A DNA stretch of 64,000 nucleotides, from NCBI GenBank assembly GCA_023853785.1, contig JAJIRX010000648.1, forward strand, positions 682,001 to 746,000, written 5' to 3'. The notes beneath the pieces were generated by a model that saw only the letters and a program-made list of their open reading frames with translations, was not told the DNA's origin and did not search any database. The stretch is from Psilocybe azurescens (taxonomy: Eukaryota; Basidiomycota; Agaricomycetes; Agaricales; Agrocybaceae). The position numbers and the translations under genes were made by a program. Below, piece by piece: positions 48,742 through 60,124 of the stretch (position 1 is the first letter of the stretch; each line of letters begins with the position of its first letter).

Positions 48742-50174
48742 TCATTTGCTAGTATCGAACGCATTCACGCGTAAAACATCCCTTCGCTCCAATCCCGGGC
48801 TATCAAGCACCAATTCTTTCAAGAATCTAGGCGCAACACCGAATCCAATCGGATTTTCAAGCATGAACTCCAACTTAACTCTTTTCAAAGTTTCATACGC
48901 ATGTGCATGGCCCTCCGATTCCGCGTGGGTCGATTCCACACCGCAAAGAATAGTGTCTATCTCCCTCCATCTGTCAAATATCGCAGTATTCATAGATCTG
49001 TCCATATAAGGCGCTGGAAGATATATGGAGTATACGATATATATTGTTTCAACCGCATTTCGCCTGGTTGGATGGGAAGCATGTTTCCCTGTGCTGAGCA
49101 GTGCGCCTAACCAAGGTAAGGGGTCATCCATCTTTTGTAGAACGTCGATGTTGATTTTGAGATTCCGTAGATGTGGAACTTGTGATAAATTGAAATGTTG
49201 GCTATCTGGCAGCGTCCAATATTCTTGTAAATCAACTATGAGCAAATCGCAGCCGTCAGCGACCATTCGGTTTTCTGACTTGAAAGAGATTTTACCGTCA
49301 TTCATGAGGGTTAATTCCAAATGTTCGACGGACGTTGAAGCATGCAGCAGCCTCGAAAACTCTGAAAAACTTCCAGAGATGGACAAACTCAATTTCCTTA
49401 TCGTTCCTACTGCAATCGGTGATGTTGCATGAAGCAGGAACACCAGAAATGCCGTAGAAGTCCTCGGTCCAATAACAAGTATATCCAAAGATGTTATTAT
49501 CTTCTCTGCCTTCTCTGACGCAAATCCATCCTCCTCTCCAGGCACCAACCTGTCCAAGCTCTCGTCCGTGAACATCACATGGTCTACCTCCAACACTCTT
49601 AAATATCTGCACGCACGCAGAATCTTGCCCAGGTCCTCGAGACTATCAAAAGGAAACTACTAAGCTTCAGCTCCGTCAGCGAAGTGAGCCGCAGAGCGTG
49701 GTCTTCCAGGGCCGCTTTCAAGCTCGTGGGTAGGTGCTCCCATACGATGCGGACCGACGCTGCACGGCTGATCTCCAGCCTGCGAATATTGGCGAGCGAT
49801 CGGAGGAGGGAGGGCAACGCACGCTCGTGCGCGAGCCATTCGCGCTTGATCACACCTTCGTGGAGGTGCAGCTCCCTGATATACGGCACAACGCTCCCCA
49901 GGCGGCTCCCGCCATTGGACCGGATGCATTCGAACAACTGGGCGCACAGTGATGGTGTTGGTCTGAGAAAGAAGAAGGATGTTTTGGCGCTCTTCGGTGG
50001 ACTGAGTGTTATGCGGGAGAAGAGATGTTTTCGTGCAGAAGCGAGCCATGCGGAAGAGACCAGCGCACATACACGGAGTGTTTCTGTGTTACTGTGAAAG
50101 TAGTCGATTATACTGTCAAATATCTCTTGTGGGAGTCGTTGTTCATGGGGCGTCGGCGTCGGTTGTAAATGCAT
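48742..50174 (-). CDS. F-box / leucine-rich protein, tandem copy A
   Basis: About 470 residues in a nearly single-exon gene, 50174 to the stop at 48742. N-terminal F-box: LPQEIFDSIIDYFHSNTETL, RVCALVSSAWLASARKHLF. The rest is a degenerate leucine-rich array (IRELHLHEGV, LANIRRLEIS, LTSLTELKLSSF, LRVLEVDHVMFTDESLDRL, TSVEHLELTLMND, VPHLRNLKINIDVLQ). F-box proteins bring substrates to SCF ubiquitin ligases; this agaricomycete type is large, variable and mostly uncharacterised. The frame breaks once at an A run on the plus strand (49648-49651), one base short; afterwards DSLEDLGKILRACRYL continues the repeat. It is paralogous to the gene at 51487-52848: the F-box and the C-terminal PIG-containing block correspond. 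Confidence 0.82.
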
Positions 50175-50604
50175 GGTCAATAACACAGAAACAGTTGCGG
50201 TGAGATACAGAGACGAAGAACTTCCTAGTTATGCGATTGACGTGGGTGCTGGAATTCTTGCTCCCCCAAACACAGTGAGATGGGGTTGACAGAAGCGATT
50301 TGCTATTGGGGATCATTTCTCTAAAGGGATTCAGACAGGACAGCTTATCGGGAAGCGTGTAGTCAATACTCCGGGAGATCAAGGTCCCGGGAAGGCACAT
50401 TGCCTTATAGCATTTCAGAAAGGCCATTTCCTCAGTGGTCTTACCTCCGCGAACCACCACCGCATTCGTCGGATTAAGAGGGCTTGACGGTGCGTGAGTA
50501 CGCAAGAATAGGTGCCATCGCACGCCCGTTCAGCGTTTCGACAGGGCATCGTGCATCCACTTCCACGCCAACCATTGGACCAATCATATCCGACGAATGC
50601 CTTG

Positions 50605-50611
50605 TATGTTA
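50605..50611 (+). repeat. Left copy of 7-bp target-site duplication (TATGTTA)
   Basis: TATGTTA immediately outside the left inverted repeat; the identical heptamer follows the right inverted repeat at 51309-51315. Confidence 0.6.
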
Positions 50612-51308
50612 AGGTAGAGGACATCAGGAACCCCACACCCTTACATAATCAAAATAGACCTCAACTAGCAGCCTCAAACTCTTGCACATCGAAACACTCA
50701 GCACTAAAATAACACCATAGGAGTATGTAGAATGGATGTAGCTAAAGTTCTATGGAAATATTTTTCTCAAAGCCTAGAAGGTCTTGAGATTTTGGTGGTC
50801 AAATATTTTCACCCAAAAAGTCACCAAATGTCTCAATTGTTATGTAGAAACCAAGGGGACAAAAAACAAAATCATAACCCCAACATTTGGCCGCTTATGT
50901 AATCATACACGTGACTGCTTAGTGAAAGATAGAAGAAGGATACAGTGCTGAAAAAACCAAAAATGCGTCCAAAAACACTCTCTATTTGATCCTATCTACG
51001 ATTTGACAATATAACCTTAACAACCCCATTAAAACCAAAAAATAAGCATCTATTAAAGATGCAGAGTTTGTCAAGTGCTGTGGCTGTGCAGACACACAGG
51101 AAGTATCATGGTCATAGGCGCCTTTCTCCTGATATTCTTGCCAACTTGTAGAAAGAGATTGAAAAGAAGTATGGTGGAGCAAAGTAGAAAGGCATAAAAA
51201 CACAAAATCGTAGCCGCAAACTTTTTTTTCCCAAATCCAACATTTGGCCGCTCTTGGAGCTTACTAAGCAGCTGACGTAAACGTATGGGTTCCTGGCGTC
51301 CTCTACCT
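50612..51308. mobile_element. MITE-like non-autonomous element (697 bp, terminal inverted repeats, 7-bp TSD)
   Basis: Bounded by 22-bp inverted repeats at 50612-50633 and 51287-51308 (both starting AGGTAGAGGAC from the outside; 20 of 22 positions match, the two differences being adjacent transitions) and flanked by the direct duplication TATGTTA. The interior is A/T-rich, has no coding capacity, and carries an exact 16-bp direct repeat (CCAACATTTGGCCGCT at 50880-50895 and 51237-51252) set in a longer imperfect repeat. Size, ends, target duplication and lack of genes fit a miniature inverted-repeat transposable element. The superfamily is unknown; a 7-bp duplication is atypical, and one base of uncertainty would make it 8 (hAT-like). 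It sits between two paralogous F-box genes. Confidence 0.7.
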
Positions 51309-51315
51309 TATGTTA
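51309..51315 (+). repeat. Right copy of 7-bp target-site duplication (TATGTTA)
   Basis: Matches the heptamer at 50605-50611 exactly and directly abuts the right inverted repeat. Confidence 0.6.
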
Positions 51316-51486
51316 ATATCTTTTATCAAATACAACGTTCCATTACACAACATTACAACAACAATCACGGCAGTACTATCATAGTGGGTATGGAAGAAAG
51401 CTAAGATAGCGGATATGCAGGACTTTCTATAGCAAAACAAAACAATTAAACAAGGGGCTGCAGTCTACGCCCATTGCAACTCGATA

Positions 51487-52848
51487 TTAAACTTCACAAA
51501 CGTCCACCTCCAAGATACCCTTTCTTTGTAAGTTACGTAGTTGCTTTATAAATTCTTGAGACATTTGCTTTGCAGTCTCGTCGCCGATGGGTTTATCCAG
51601 GGCGAAATCTAGTCGGAACCTGCGCATGGCATAGAATGTCGGTTGCGTGAGCAGATTGTCGAGGTCGTGCCAACCGACAAGGACATTGTCGAAGGCCTGC
51701 ACGGTGACAGACGGTGGAGGTTTATCGACGGTACATGTGAGAGAGAAATCTAGGAGATTGTTTGCCGGACCGGTCGTGGAAAACATTGCGAGCAGCCAAG
51801 GAAGTGGTTCCATGCGACCGAGGAGGATGTGGGTATACAAAGAAAGATATCTGAGAGCGGGAAGATGTGTCAAATCTAAGGTGTCTTTATATTCAAGATG
51901 TGCGTCATAGTCGACTGTCAAAGAAGATGAAAAATGATTAGCGTCGCGTGCTCAATGTTAAGGTGAGATATGAGCTTACAATCACGTTCTATATCCAATT
52001 CTAGATGTTGCAAGTTTGGTATAAATTTGAGAAATTCCAAAATATTAGAGTAGCTGTCAGGGGCGACGTTCATTACAAGCTTCTGTAGGCTGGAGAGGTC
52101 TAGGAATGAATGGGTATGGAGTAGAACTGGAATGATTAGCGCTGAGCTGTTGGATCTCAGTATTAAGGTTTCAAGATTAGCCTTCGTCTTAGACGTATGC
52201 GAAATGGAATCAGGCGAGTTGAGATTGAGAACGTGCTCCAAAGCAGATGGAGAAAGGTGCGTAGCGGTAGCGATGTCGACGTGATCAAGCTGTAGGGTCT
52301 TTAGGTGGTGGCATGAGTCTAGAATCTTGACAAAGTCCGGAAGAGAGCTGAAAGAGAATTGGCGGAGGGCCAGGGTTTCTAACGACATGGAGGACATTGC
52401 CTCGCTTATGTCCCTGAATGTCATGGTAGACCAAGCGGTCTTAATTGTTTCCGGGCCAGGCGGAGGGAAGTTGAACTCGAGGGCCCGAATATTTGAAAGC
52501 TTATTGAGCAGAGCGGGGAACGTGATCTCTGAGCTGACCCATCTATATGTGGAAGGCCGTACGACGTTGAGCTCTTGGACTGAGAGTTCATTGACGTAAG
52601 AAGCGAGGTGCGGTGATGAGAGGATAGTGGCGAAGATGCGACGACAAGCGGTGTTCTGCGCCCAGCCGCTGCTGATGGGAGATGGCCCGCTTCCGCTAAG
52701 CTTCAAGTGGTAAAAAAAGATGGCAGCGGCTGGAAGGTAGCCAGGCGCGACATACGAGAGCACAGGCGCGAAGAGCGTCGTCGTCGTCGTGCAAAAAATC
52801 GATGATATAGTCGTAGAGCTCGGCGCAGAGCTTATCGATAGACTGCAT
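51487..52848 (-). CDS. F-box / leucine-rich protein, tandem copy B
   Basis: About 430 residues, two exons, start 52848 and stop 51487. The F-box begins at the N-terminus (LCAELYDYIIDFLHDDDDAL, RACALVCRAWLPSSRCHLF) and is followed by leucine-rich repeats (YVNELSVQELNVV, LSNIRALEFNFPPP, SLETLALRQFSFSSL, HHLKTLQLDHVDIATATHL, LSSLQKLVMNV, IPNLQHLELDIERD). After an intron near 51917-51977 comes DYDAHLEYKDTLDLTHLPAL and a C-terminal block FRLDFALDKPIGDETAKQM. The same layout and related end block make it a paralogue of copy A (KLEFMLENPIGFG there). The frame breaks at an A7 run on the plus strand (52712-52718), where one extra base makes the frame stop early; with one fewer, CHLFYHLKLSG reads through. 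Presumed SCF substrate adaptor. Confidence 0.82.
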
Positions 52849-53265
52849 GGTTGTTGTGGGGAGGAGGGTTTGTTATTCGGACCCCATTAGCTTTTAGACG
52901 GGTGCAGGGATAAGCTTGCCAGCTCAAAGTTTGATAGCCCAGATTGGGAGCCGGCGATAGTTCTGAGCGTGTTGTCAACACTGATCGGAGACAACCGGAC
53001 TGGATACTCCGAGTAAGCACCAAGGATAGTTAGCGTTAGATACATGTGTGTGCGGTCTATACAGGTCTAAGCCAGGTCCAAACCAGAAGCAGAGCGATGA
53101 TGTCGAAGCTGAGCAAGAACGAATTATGCAGAGTTACCATAACGGGTCAATAGAATAATAGAATAGCACTCTCCGTCCCATGATGTAATTGATCTGTCTT
53201 TCTCAGGCCTCCTGCTCTATTTCAACTTACTCGATCCTCCATGACTTAGGTCTCATCGTCATTCA
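52849..53265. other. Divergent promoter: F-box copy B / sterol acyltransferase
   Basis: 417 bp between two divergent start codons, no coding exon. No CACGTG hexamer or TATA box was recognised, in contrast to the ERG4 promoter. Confidence 0.45.
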
Positions 53266-55658
53266 ATGGTCAAGCACTCAAAATCCCCCACCGCCTACAA
53301 GGCAAATGGTGGTTTCGAAACCTCCACAGGCACTCTCTACGTGTCAAAGCCATATCGGTCAAAGGCCTCAAAGAAACTCAGAGCTCTCATCACCTTCGCT
53401 CCTCGCAAATCCGTCTTTGACATCACAAATGACAGATCCTCTTCAAATGAATTTCGTGTTTGTCCTGTCATGTTCCCCTCTGCCCCATTGCTAACTACTC
53501 CAACAGGGCTTCTTCTCATTGTTCTGGATATCCATCTTTATCTTCTCTATACAAACATATGTGCGGAGTATAGAGACCAGCGGACATGCTCTAAACCTCC
53601 ATTTCGCCACTATGTTCTCGCAAGATGCCGTCACTCTGGCTCTCAGCGATGCCGTGCTTGTCCTAAGTACCGGAATATGTGTACCCTTTGCCAAAGCCAT
53701 GAAAAATGGATGGATTCGATACTACTGGACCGGGGTTATTCTGCAGCATCTGCTGCAAACCACAATATTATTTGGAGCCATTAGCTGGACCTTCAATAGG
53801 TAAGTCTAGTTAGTTCTATTGCACGCGCCGTCATAAATCTAAAATTATCTTTCAGAGATTGGCCATGGGTTCAGTCAGGATATCTAACATTACATTCCCT
53901 GGTATGGTCTGCGAACCTCTCTACAGATGCCACATTGATCTTCTTTTTCTAGGTCATGATTATGAAAATGCACTCATATATCACAGTCAACGGCCAACTT
54001 CAAAGCGTCTCCGAACAGTCTAACACTCTTCTTGCATCTATGCATAAAGCTACAGAGTCCGTTGGTGGGTGGGACGAAGCCATGGCAATAGCCCAGGCTA
54101 AACAAGCTGAGCTCGAGACCCACCACAACTCTTCCGCCAGTCAACTATCTACCCCTCCCAATGGGAACAGCAGTACGCAGGAATTCACACCAAGTGGTAC
54201 ACCTGATGTCCCTGAAGGCACGTCCACATCATATGTAGACGTCAAGACTGCAAATGCCCTGAGGAAGCGTCTCGCGGCTGTTGCAGCGCAAACGCAGTCT
54301 AAAGGTGATGCTCCGCACGACAGCGACGTCGGGGTGCGTGCGGTGCATAACCTGAGCAAAGTCTCCTCGTCATTGAAAGACTCCCCTGTCGAACGATCGA
54401 CATTCGTCGTGGAGGCAGAGGACCTCCCTGAGGGTTTGATTGCTCATCCTCTAATGTATCACCCGGATTCACAAATTTCGGACATGGCGAAGGATTACTC
54501 GGAATTGCAGAGCGAACTTACCAGCTCTGGACCCATATTTGTCAGATGGCCGGACAACATCACCTGGAAGAATTTTGCTGTTTATCAACTTATTCCAACT
54601 CTTGTTTACGAACTTGAGTACCCTCGGACTGATCGGTATGTGCCTCGAGCTTAATCCTTTTCAAACATTCGGTGACTGGGAAAAAGGATACGACCCTTGT
54701 ACGTGTTTGAGAAAACCGTTCGTCATTTCTCATATTTCCATTGCTATCCGTGTTCATTATATGCATTCATAGGTTGCCACTTTCGGGACTTTTGCTCTCC
54801 TCTACACGGTCACCGAAAGCTTTATCCTTCCTTATACACCTAGAGCAGACCAATCATTCCTGAGATCTTTGCTCGATCTTGCGCTCCCATTTATGATAGC
54901 GTATATACTGCTTTTCTTCATCATCTTTGGTGAGTTCTGTTTCTGTCTTCAGATTTCTCTGTTTAAAATTTATACGCCGCGGGTTTAGAATGCATATGTA
55001 ACGGTTTCGCCGAACTTTCTTGGTGAGTGTGCATGGGCTGTTCTCTCTATCTCAATGGTATATTCATTCTCTTTCGATGAAGCTTCGCCGACAGACAATT
55101 CTATGAGGACTGGGTATGTCTATTCTATTACCTCATCGTACATTGATCTCACTTCTCTATTCATTTAGTACGCAACTTTTTCAAAGTCAAAGTATCTTGT
55201 TCCTACTTAATAATGAATAGGTGGAATTCGACTTCATGGGACGAATTTTCCCGCAAATGGAACAAGCCTGTGCATACTTTCCTTCTGCGACATGTATACG
55301 CCGCAACTATCATGAGCTACCGCCTGTCAAGATCGACAGCGATGTTTGTGACGTTCCTCCTCAGCGCATGTGCACACGAGCTCGTCATGGTGGTCGTCAC
55401 GCGCAAAATCAGGTGTGTCCATCTGTCTACGCGCTGAATGAATATGAAGCCATTTACTGATTCGTACTTTCTGTTCGCCGCTCTAATATTGATGAATACA
55501 GGATGTATCTATTCTTCTTGCAGCTAATCCAAATTCCACTCATTGTCATCGGCCGCACACCCGCGATTAAACGGAACAAGCTAATGGGAAATGTCGTGTT
55601 CTGGCTGGGCCTGTATGCGGGGTTCCCCCTGCTTTGCGTGGCTTATGTGGCTTATTAA
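53266..55658 (+). CDS. ARE2: Sterol O-acyltransferase (ACAT/ARE family, MBOAT)
   Basis: Multi-span ER enzyme that esterifies ergosterol with fatty acyl-CoA for storage in lipid droplets. Blocks in order: MVKHSKSPTAYKANGGFETS, GFFSLFWISIFIFSIQTYVR, AVTLALSDAVLVLSTGICV, RYYWTGVILQHLLQTTILFG, then a cytosolic Ser/Gln-rich loop of about 200 residues, FVRWPDNITWKNFAVYQLIP, TLVYELEYPRTDR, FADRQFYEDWWNSTSWDEFS (the FYxDWWN signature of acyltransferases of this family), RKWNKPVHTFLLRHVYAATI, FLLSACAHELVMVVVTRKIR (catalytic His in SACAHE) and the last helices ending VVFWLGLYAGFPLLCVAYVA. About ten exons, all in frame. Are1 and Are2 cannot be separated here; the symbol follows the ergosterol-preferring yeast isozyme by convention. 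Confidence 0.9.
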
Positions 55659-56132
55659 TGATTAATGATATTCTCGACCTGTTACACACCATCACCGAGA
55701 AATGTCGCTTTGTCGGATCCGGAAGGTTAGGCGCGTGCGGGACTGTGGCTAGGAAGATGTCGGAAGAGGAGGCTTATTATAGGGAGGAACAAAGATGCTA
55801 TGCCCATGTTATCTGTGGTGATCGTGTGGCGAAATATGACGCCTTTCCCGAGGTTCTATCTTCATCTATTAGTAGATTATAAAAATTTCTTCAGGAGTAC
55901 TAATTTAGATCGTCAGCGTATTATACGCAGTACAACAGATATTCCGCAGCTCTCTTGTATATCTTATATTGCATTTTGGGCGTCATGGTCGGTGCCGTAT
56001 TTATTTTGGATAATCCATACATTATTTTACATTTGCGAAAAAACTGAATCCACCCTGTTCCTACGTAGCTCATTCTAAAAAAGTACAGCTTGCTCGTCGT
56101 GCCCTCATCTTCATAATCATTACAAGTTGCTA
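55659..56132. other. Convergent 3' flanks of ARE2 and HRT3
   Basis: About 475 bp between convergent stop codons. Two frames of about 80-90 codons (55634-55882, 55800-56078 plus) overlap the ARE2 end and lack motifs. I see only untranslated sequence. Confidence 0.5.
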
Positions 56133-57999
56133 TCAAGCTGCGTAAGATCGGACCTTGGAGAACCAGAATGGTCTTTCGTGTTTGAGAACGATAGGGTTGA
56201 CATCTCCCGTTTCGATGTTGATTGACTCATAACTCTCGATATCCATCCTATTCCATCGGCCCAACGGACGCGACCGGAGGTTGAGAGTCATCAAGAACGC
56301 ATACCGTGCAGCCTGGTCGGCTCTCAAGGCGTTGCCGCCGCCGCCAGAAGCGTGCAGGGACGAGGATGAGAATGGTTCTGGCGGAGGGCTGGGACCGGAC
56401 GCAGCGGACACGGGCAATGCGAATCGGCCGCTTGCGTCGATGAGGTTGGTCAAGTGTACGGTGGTCCCGATGAGGTGCCACTGTCCGAAGAAAAAGACCC
56501 TGCAGGGGTGGGACAGTGAATAGTGGTTAGCTTTTGAGAGGCGATGAAGATGGGTTGGAGAAACTTACGTTCATTCTAAGGGTGGGCTTCAAGATGGGAA
56601 TTATATGCTGTGGAGGATGTTCCTCGTTGGCTAACAGGGAAAGGACCTGGCCGTTAGGATAAAATCGCCTAGATTGAAATGTAAGCTTATGTTATGTATG
56701 AAAAGAATATGTTCTACAGATAACGATGGTAGGTTATGAGATGGCTTGTCTGGAAATTTGTTAGTTTACCTATACATGTAGTTTTAATCTGTGTAGAAGC
56801 TTACGTTGACCCATGAATTCTCGCTGAGGCCAGGTCGACTAACCAAGATGTGTGATTAGATCAAAAGGCTCCATCAAGAAAATAAGGAAACATACACGTA
56901 GTGACAAGTTGCGATGTACACTCCATCCAGCCGCAACCTAGGTTGTTCGATGTATACACGTCGAAAATCCCAAGATAAGCCTTCAATGACAGGAATAATA
57001 GTATCGTAGTCAGGAATTTGAGGTGGTAAGTATGTTCTCTGAACAAGCTTTCTGGTAAAGAAACTATTAAGTTTGGAAGGGGCTCAGTACTATCAAAGTG
57101 TCACACCTCCATATTCCCGGATCTAAGCTCACCACCCTTGCTTTCTTGCTGACTCTTGCAAACCGTTCGATAGATGTCGGGTCTAAGTTGCCCAGAATTA
57201 CTACAAGCAACTCTTCAGGTAACATATTCAGTAGCACAGGTTCATCTTCTTTCTCCGGCTCGAGCTTGAGTTCACTTTCCAGAAATTGGCCAACAAGGGT
57301 CGCTATTGTGCCAGTGACTCCACCTGCCTTCTTCAACGAGGTGTTAATGACCGCTGCTTCTTTGAAGTTCGCTGTTAATTTGTCCATTTCGGTCGAGGAA
57401 TTCGGTGACTTGAGTGCCTGTTGATCTTTTAATATGGATTTAAGCATTTCTTCTCGACGGAATGCACGGTCGACATTATCATCCTATGACACATCTGAGT
57501 TTGAGGATATTGGGCCGTTATTGAGAGTCGGCGGAAAACATACCAGTCTGAATGCCTGCCTGTAGAGAATAAGAGCTTGGTCAAGTTCGCTCTTTTGTTC
57601 GTGTTCAACTGCCTGTCGGTAAGCTTTGAGAGCCCTTTCCAGAGTTAACGAGCTCTGAGACGGCAGCTGGATTACACCGTTGCTTAGTGCAGGATGAGTC
57701 AAGACAGTACGCTGTGCAGCAGGATCTTTGGAAGAAGAGCTAGACGAAGCAGCATTTTCAAACAGTTGTGATTCATGATTCTGTAATTGAGATGACTGGT
57801 ATGCGCCCGCAGAAGACTGCCCAACTCCAGCACTCGAGGTAGCGCCAGTGGGAACGGCGTCCTTGGAGCCCCCTGAAGCAGCTCTCCGCCTCTGAAGTTC
57901 TTCAAGCCATTCAGCTCTAAACTTAGCTAGTTCAGGGTTGTCTTCCTTGCCAGGAGAGACCACATCAGCTTGCACCGATGGAGGGGACGATGCTGGCAT
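56133..57999 (-). CDS. HRT3: F-box protein Hrt3/Pof7 (FBXO9 family)
   Basis: About 530 residues, start 57999, stop 56133. N-terminal part: KFRAEWLEELQRRRAASGG, then an MIT/TPR-like helix pair (LERALKAYRQAVEHEQKSEL, DQALILYRQAFRL). The F-box follows (LLNMLPEELLVVILGNLDPT, SIERFARVSKKARVVSLDPG). The FBXO9-type C-terminal domain comes last: QRTYLPPQIPDYDTIIPVIE, SWDFRRVYIEQPRLRLDGVY, ATCHYVRPGLSENSW, LRFYPNGQVLSLLANEEHPP, FFFGQWHLIGTTVHL and the end HERPFWFSKVRSYAA. Hrt3/FBXO9 forms SCF ligases. The small exons around 56580-56960 (ATCHY, VRPGLSENSWVN, the HLxTYxRYLRFY block) follow the family order. All exons join in frame. Confidence 0.88.
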
Positions 58000-58279
58000 A
58001 CGAGTTGAAGGATTTGTGATTTATAAACCATCGTTGTCCAACTTGGGACTAGATATGATTTTGGCTTATCTGCTAAGTCAATTTGTGGAAAAATAAACCT
58101 TATAAGGGCATATTACCTCAAGATATAAATATTTTAATAAAACAAATGGCTGTACCTGATCAAGTTATTTCTCCACGTCCCCACCCAGGGTCCTCAACTC
58201 CCACCAACAACTGTGCCCAAAGTATCCGGTATTCAACGCCAGACGTTGCAGGATATTAACGAAGTCATTTCCAGGCTAA
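58000..58279. other. Divergent promoter HRT3 / DnaJ gene
   Basis: 280 bp between start codons. No heat-shock element with clear alternating GAA/TTC units was found, so the DnaJ gene shows no sign of heat-shock control in this segment. Confidence 0.45.
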
Positions 58280-59923
58280 ATGGAAGGCAACAGAGACGAA
58301 GCCGTGCGATGCCTTGCTATCGCTCGCAAGCATTACGATGCTGACAATCTGACGTCGGCGCGCAAATTCTGTTTGAAGTCCATCGCATTATTTGAGACTC
58401 CAGAGGCCACTAAACTCTTAGCTTCAATAAACAAAGCTGCTGCGTCTTCTTCTGCGAATGACGACAAAGGGCCTTCGACTTCGACCACGAATTCAACGAC
58501 GGAAGAACATCCTTCTGCTGCTGGCATGAAGCATCGACATACTCAACCGAAGGCTAGTGCAAATGGGACGGCCGGTGGTATGGGTGGAGAGAAGAGAGAC
58601 TACACGCCGGAGCAGCTTTCTACTGTGAAGCGCGTGCGTGCATGTAAAGTGACAGAGTACTATGAAATCCTTGCCGTGAAGAAGGAATGCGAGGAGGCTG
58701 AAATCAAGAAGGCATATCGCAAGGTTTGCCCGGGTTAACTTCATTCCTCAACGACTGTGAACTGAATTTGCTTGTGCGTATAGCTCGCTCTAGCTTTGCA
58801 TCCCGATAAGAATGGAGCTCCAGGGGCAGACGAAGCTTTCAAGCGTGAGTGCTATTGAATATCTGCTCCTGATTTATCTCTCAATGTATCAACATTCTAT
58901 TCTAGTGGTATCAAAGGCTTTTCAAGTATTGTCAGGTAAGTTGGCGGTAATAAAATTAAGAACGAACTTTGCTTAAACAGGCCTTCCAGATCCACAGAAG
59001 CGCGCTGTGTATGATAGCGGAAGTGATCCAGAAGACCGTTTCGGTGGTATGCCCTCGCGATCACCTGAATTTGCTTCAAACGGCAGTGCTCGATTTGACG
59101 GAGAACTCAGTCCGGAGGATTTGTTCAATATGTTCTTTGGGGGGGAGGTAACGCATTTGGTCCAGGATTCCAGACAAGTTTTGGGGGAGGTCCAAGTACG
59201 TGGTATTTCCTCCGCATTCTTTGTGTAGCTGATGTACCTCTATAGCTGTATTTACATTCGGCGGCAATGGCTTCCGAACACAAACTTTCACTCGAGGCGG
59301 GGCGGAACAGCTAATTCTGGCACAACCGAGCCTCGATCTCTTCTTGTCCAACTACTTCCTCTCCTCCTGTTATTTGGCTTCTCTTTACTCTCATCACTAC
59401 CCAACTTGTTTTCGACGCCACCCACGCCTGACCCTCGATTTGCCTTCTCGTCGACTGCGAAATACAACACGGAGATGGAAACCGGTGGACTTGGTATTCA
59501 CTATTTTGTGAATCCAACAGAATTTACCAATCATCCTGTGATTGGCGCCGAGCTGCCAAAGAAGGTGTCAAAGTGGGGCGCGTGGTAGAGGAAGTAATTA
59601 ACGAAAAGCTGCCTCCTCCAGATGCTCAGAAGGACACAAAACAGAAAGACAGTACACAAAAGCCAAAAACACGAAAGGTGGTCAGAGGAAAGGGCAAGAA
59701 ATGCGGACCCGCGCTTCAGAAATTCGAAGATATGGTGGATCGAACATATACGCAAGACCTATACGCCCAGTGTCGGACGAGCTTGGATAGAAAAGAGCGA
59801 CGCAAGGAAGCCGAGATTGGAGTGTTCGGTTTTGGGACGGACTGGGAAAAGGTTAAGAAGATAGACAATGAGGTTATTGAGAGCTGCAATGAGCTGAAAC
59901 GACTAGGGGTGTTGAACAGATAA
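58280..59923 (+). CDS. ER-anchored J-domain protein (DNAJB12/DNAJB14/Hlj1-like)
   Basis: About 450 residues, start 58280, stop 59923. N-terminal helix (EGNRDEAVRCLAIARKHYDA, NLTSARKFCLKSIALFET), a Ser/Thr spacer, then a J domain: VTEYYEILAVKKECEEAEIK, KAYRK, LALALHPDKNGAPGADEAFK (HPD intact), MVSKAFQVLS and DPQKRAVYDSG. Gly/Phe-rich linker (FGPGFQTSFGGG, FTFGGNGFRTQTFTRGG), one transmembrane helix (VQLLPLLLLFGFSLLSSLPN), then a DUF1977-type domain (GLGIHYFVNPTEFTNHPV, MVDRTYTQDLYAQCRTSLDR, IESCNELKRLGVLNR). The J domain faces the cytosol and the helix anchors the protein in the ER, as in DNAJB12-type proteins that recruit Hsp70 for membrane-protein quality control. Three one-base breaks: the G7 run at 59139-59145, G4 at 59299-59302 and CC at 59548-59549, each apparently one base short. 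Confidence 0.85.
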
Positions 59924-60124
59924 CAGAGACGCGACTTAAATAATTTATTCTTGCTAGGATTACGCCTTGGATATATATCACGTAGTTTAGATGCTTGTCG
60001 ACTTTACGAAATTAATGCATTGTATTGGTTGGGTGAATAACATCAAGCCGCATTCCTATGTCTAGGCAGTTCTAGAACTAAATTGTTGAAAGGTTCGTGT
60101 TTGATGGCGGTATCGATGTCTGTT

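Noticed and set aside
36060..55658. A sterol gene cluster (ERG4 plus sterol acyltransferase)
   Set aside because: The two genes are about 15 kb apart with traffic, spindle, silencing and F-box genes between them, which is not a cluster.
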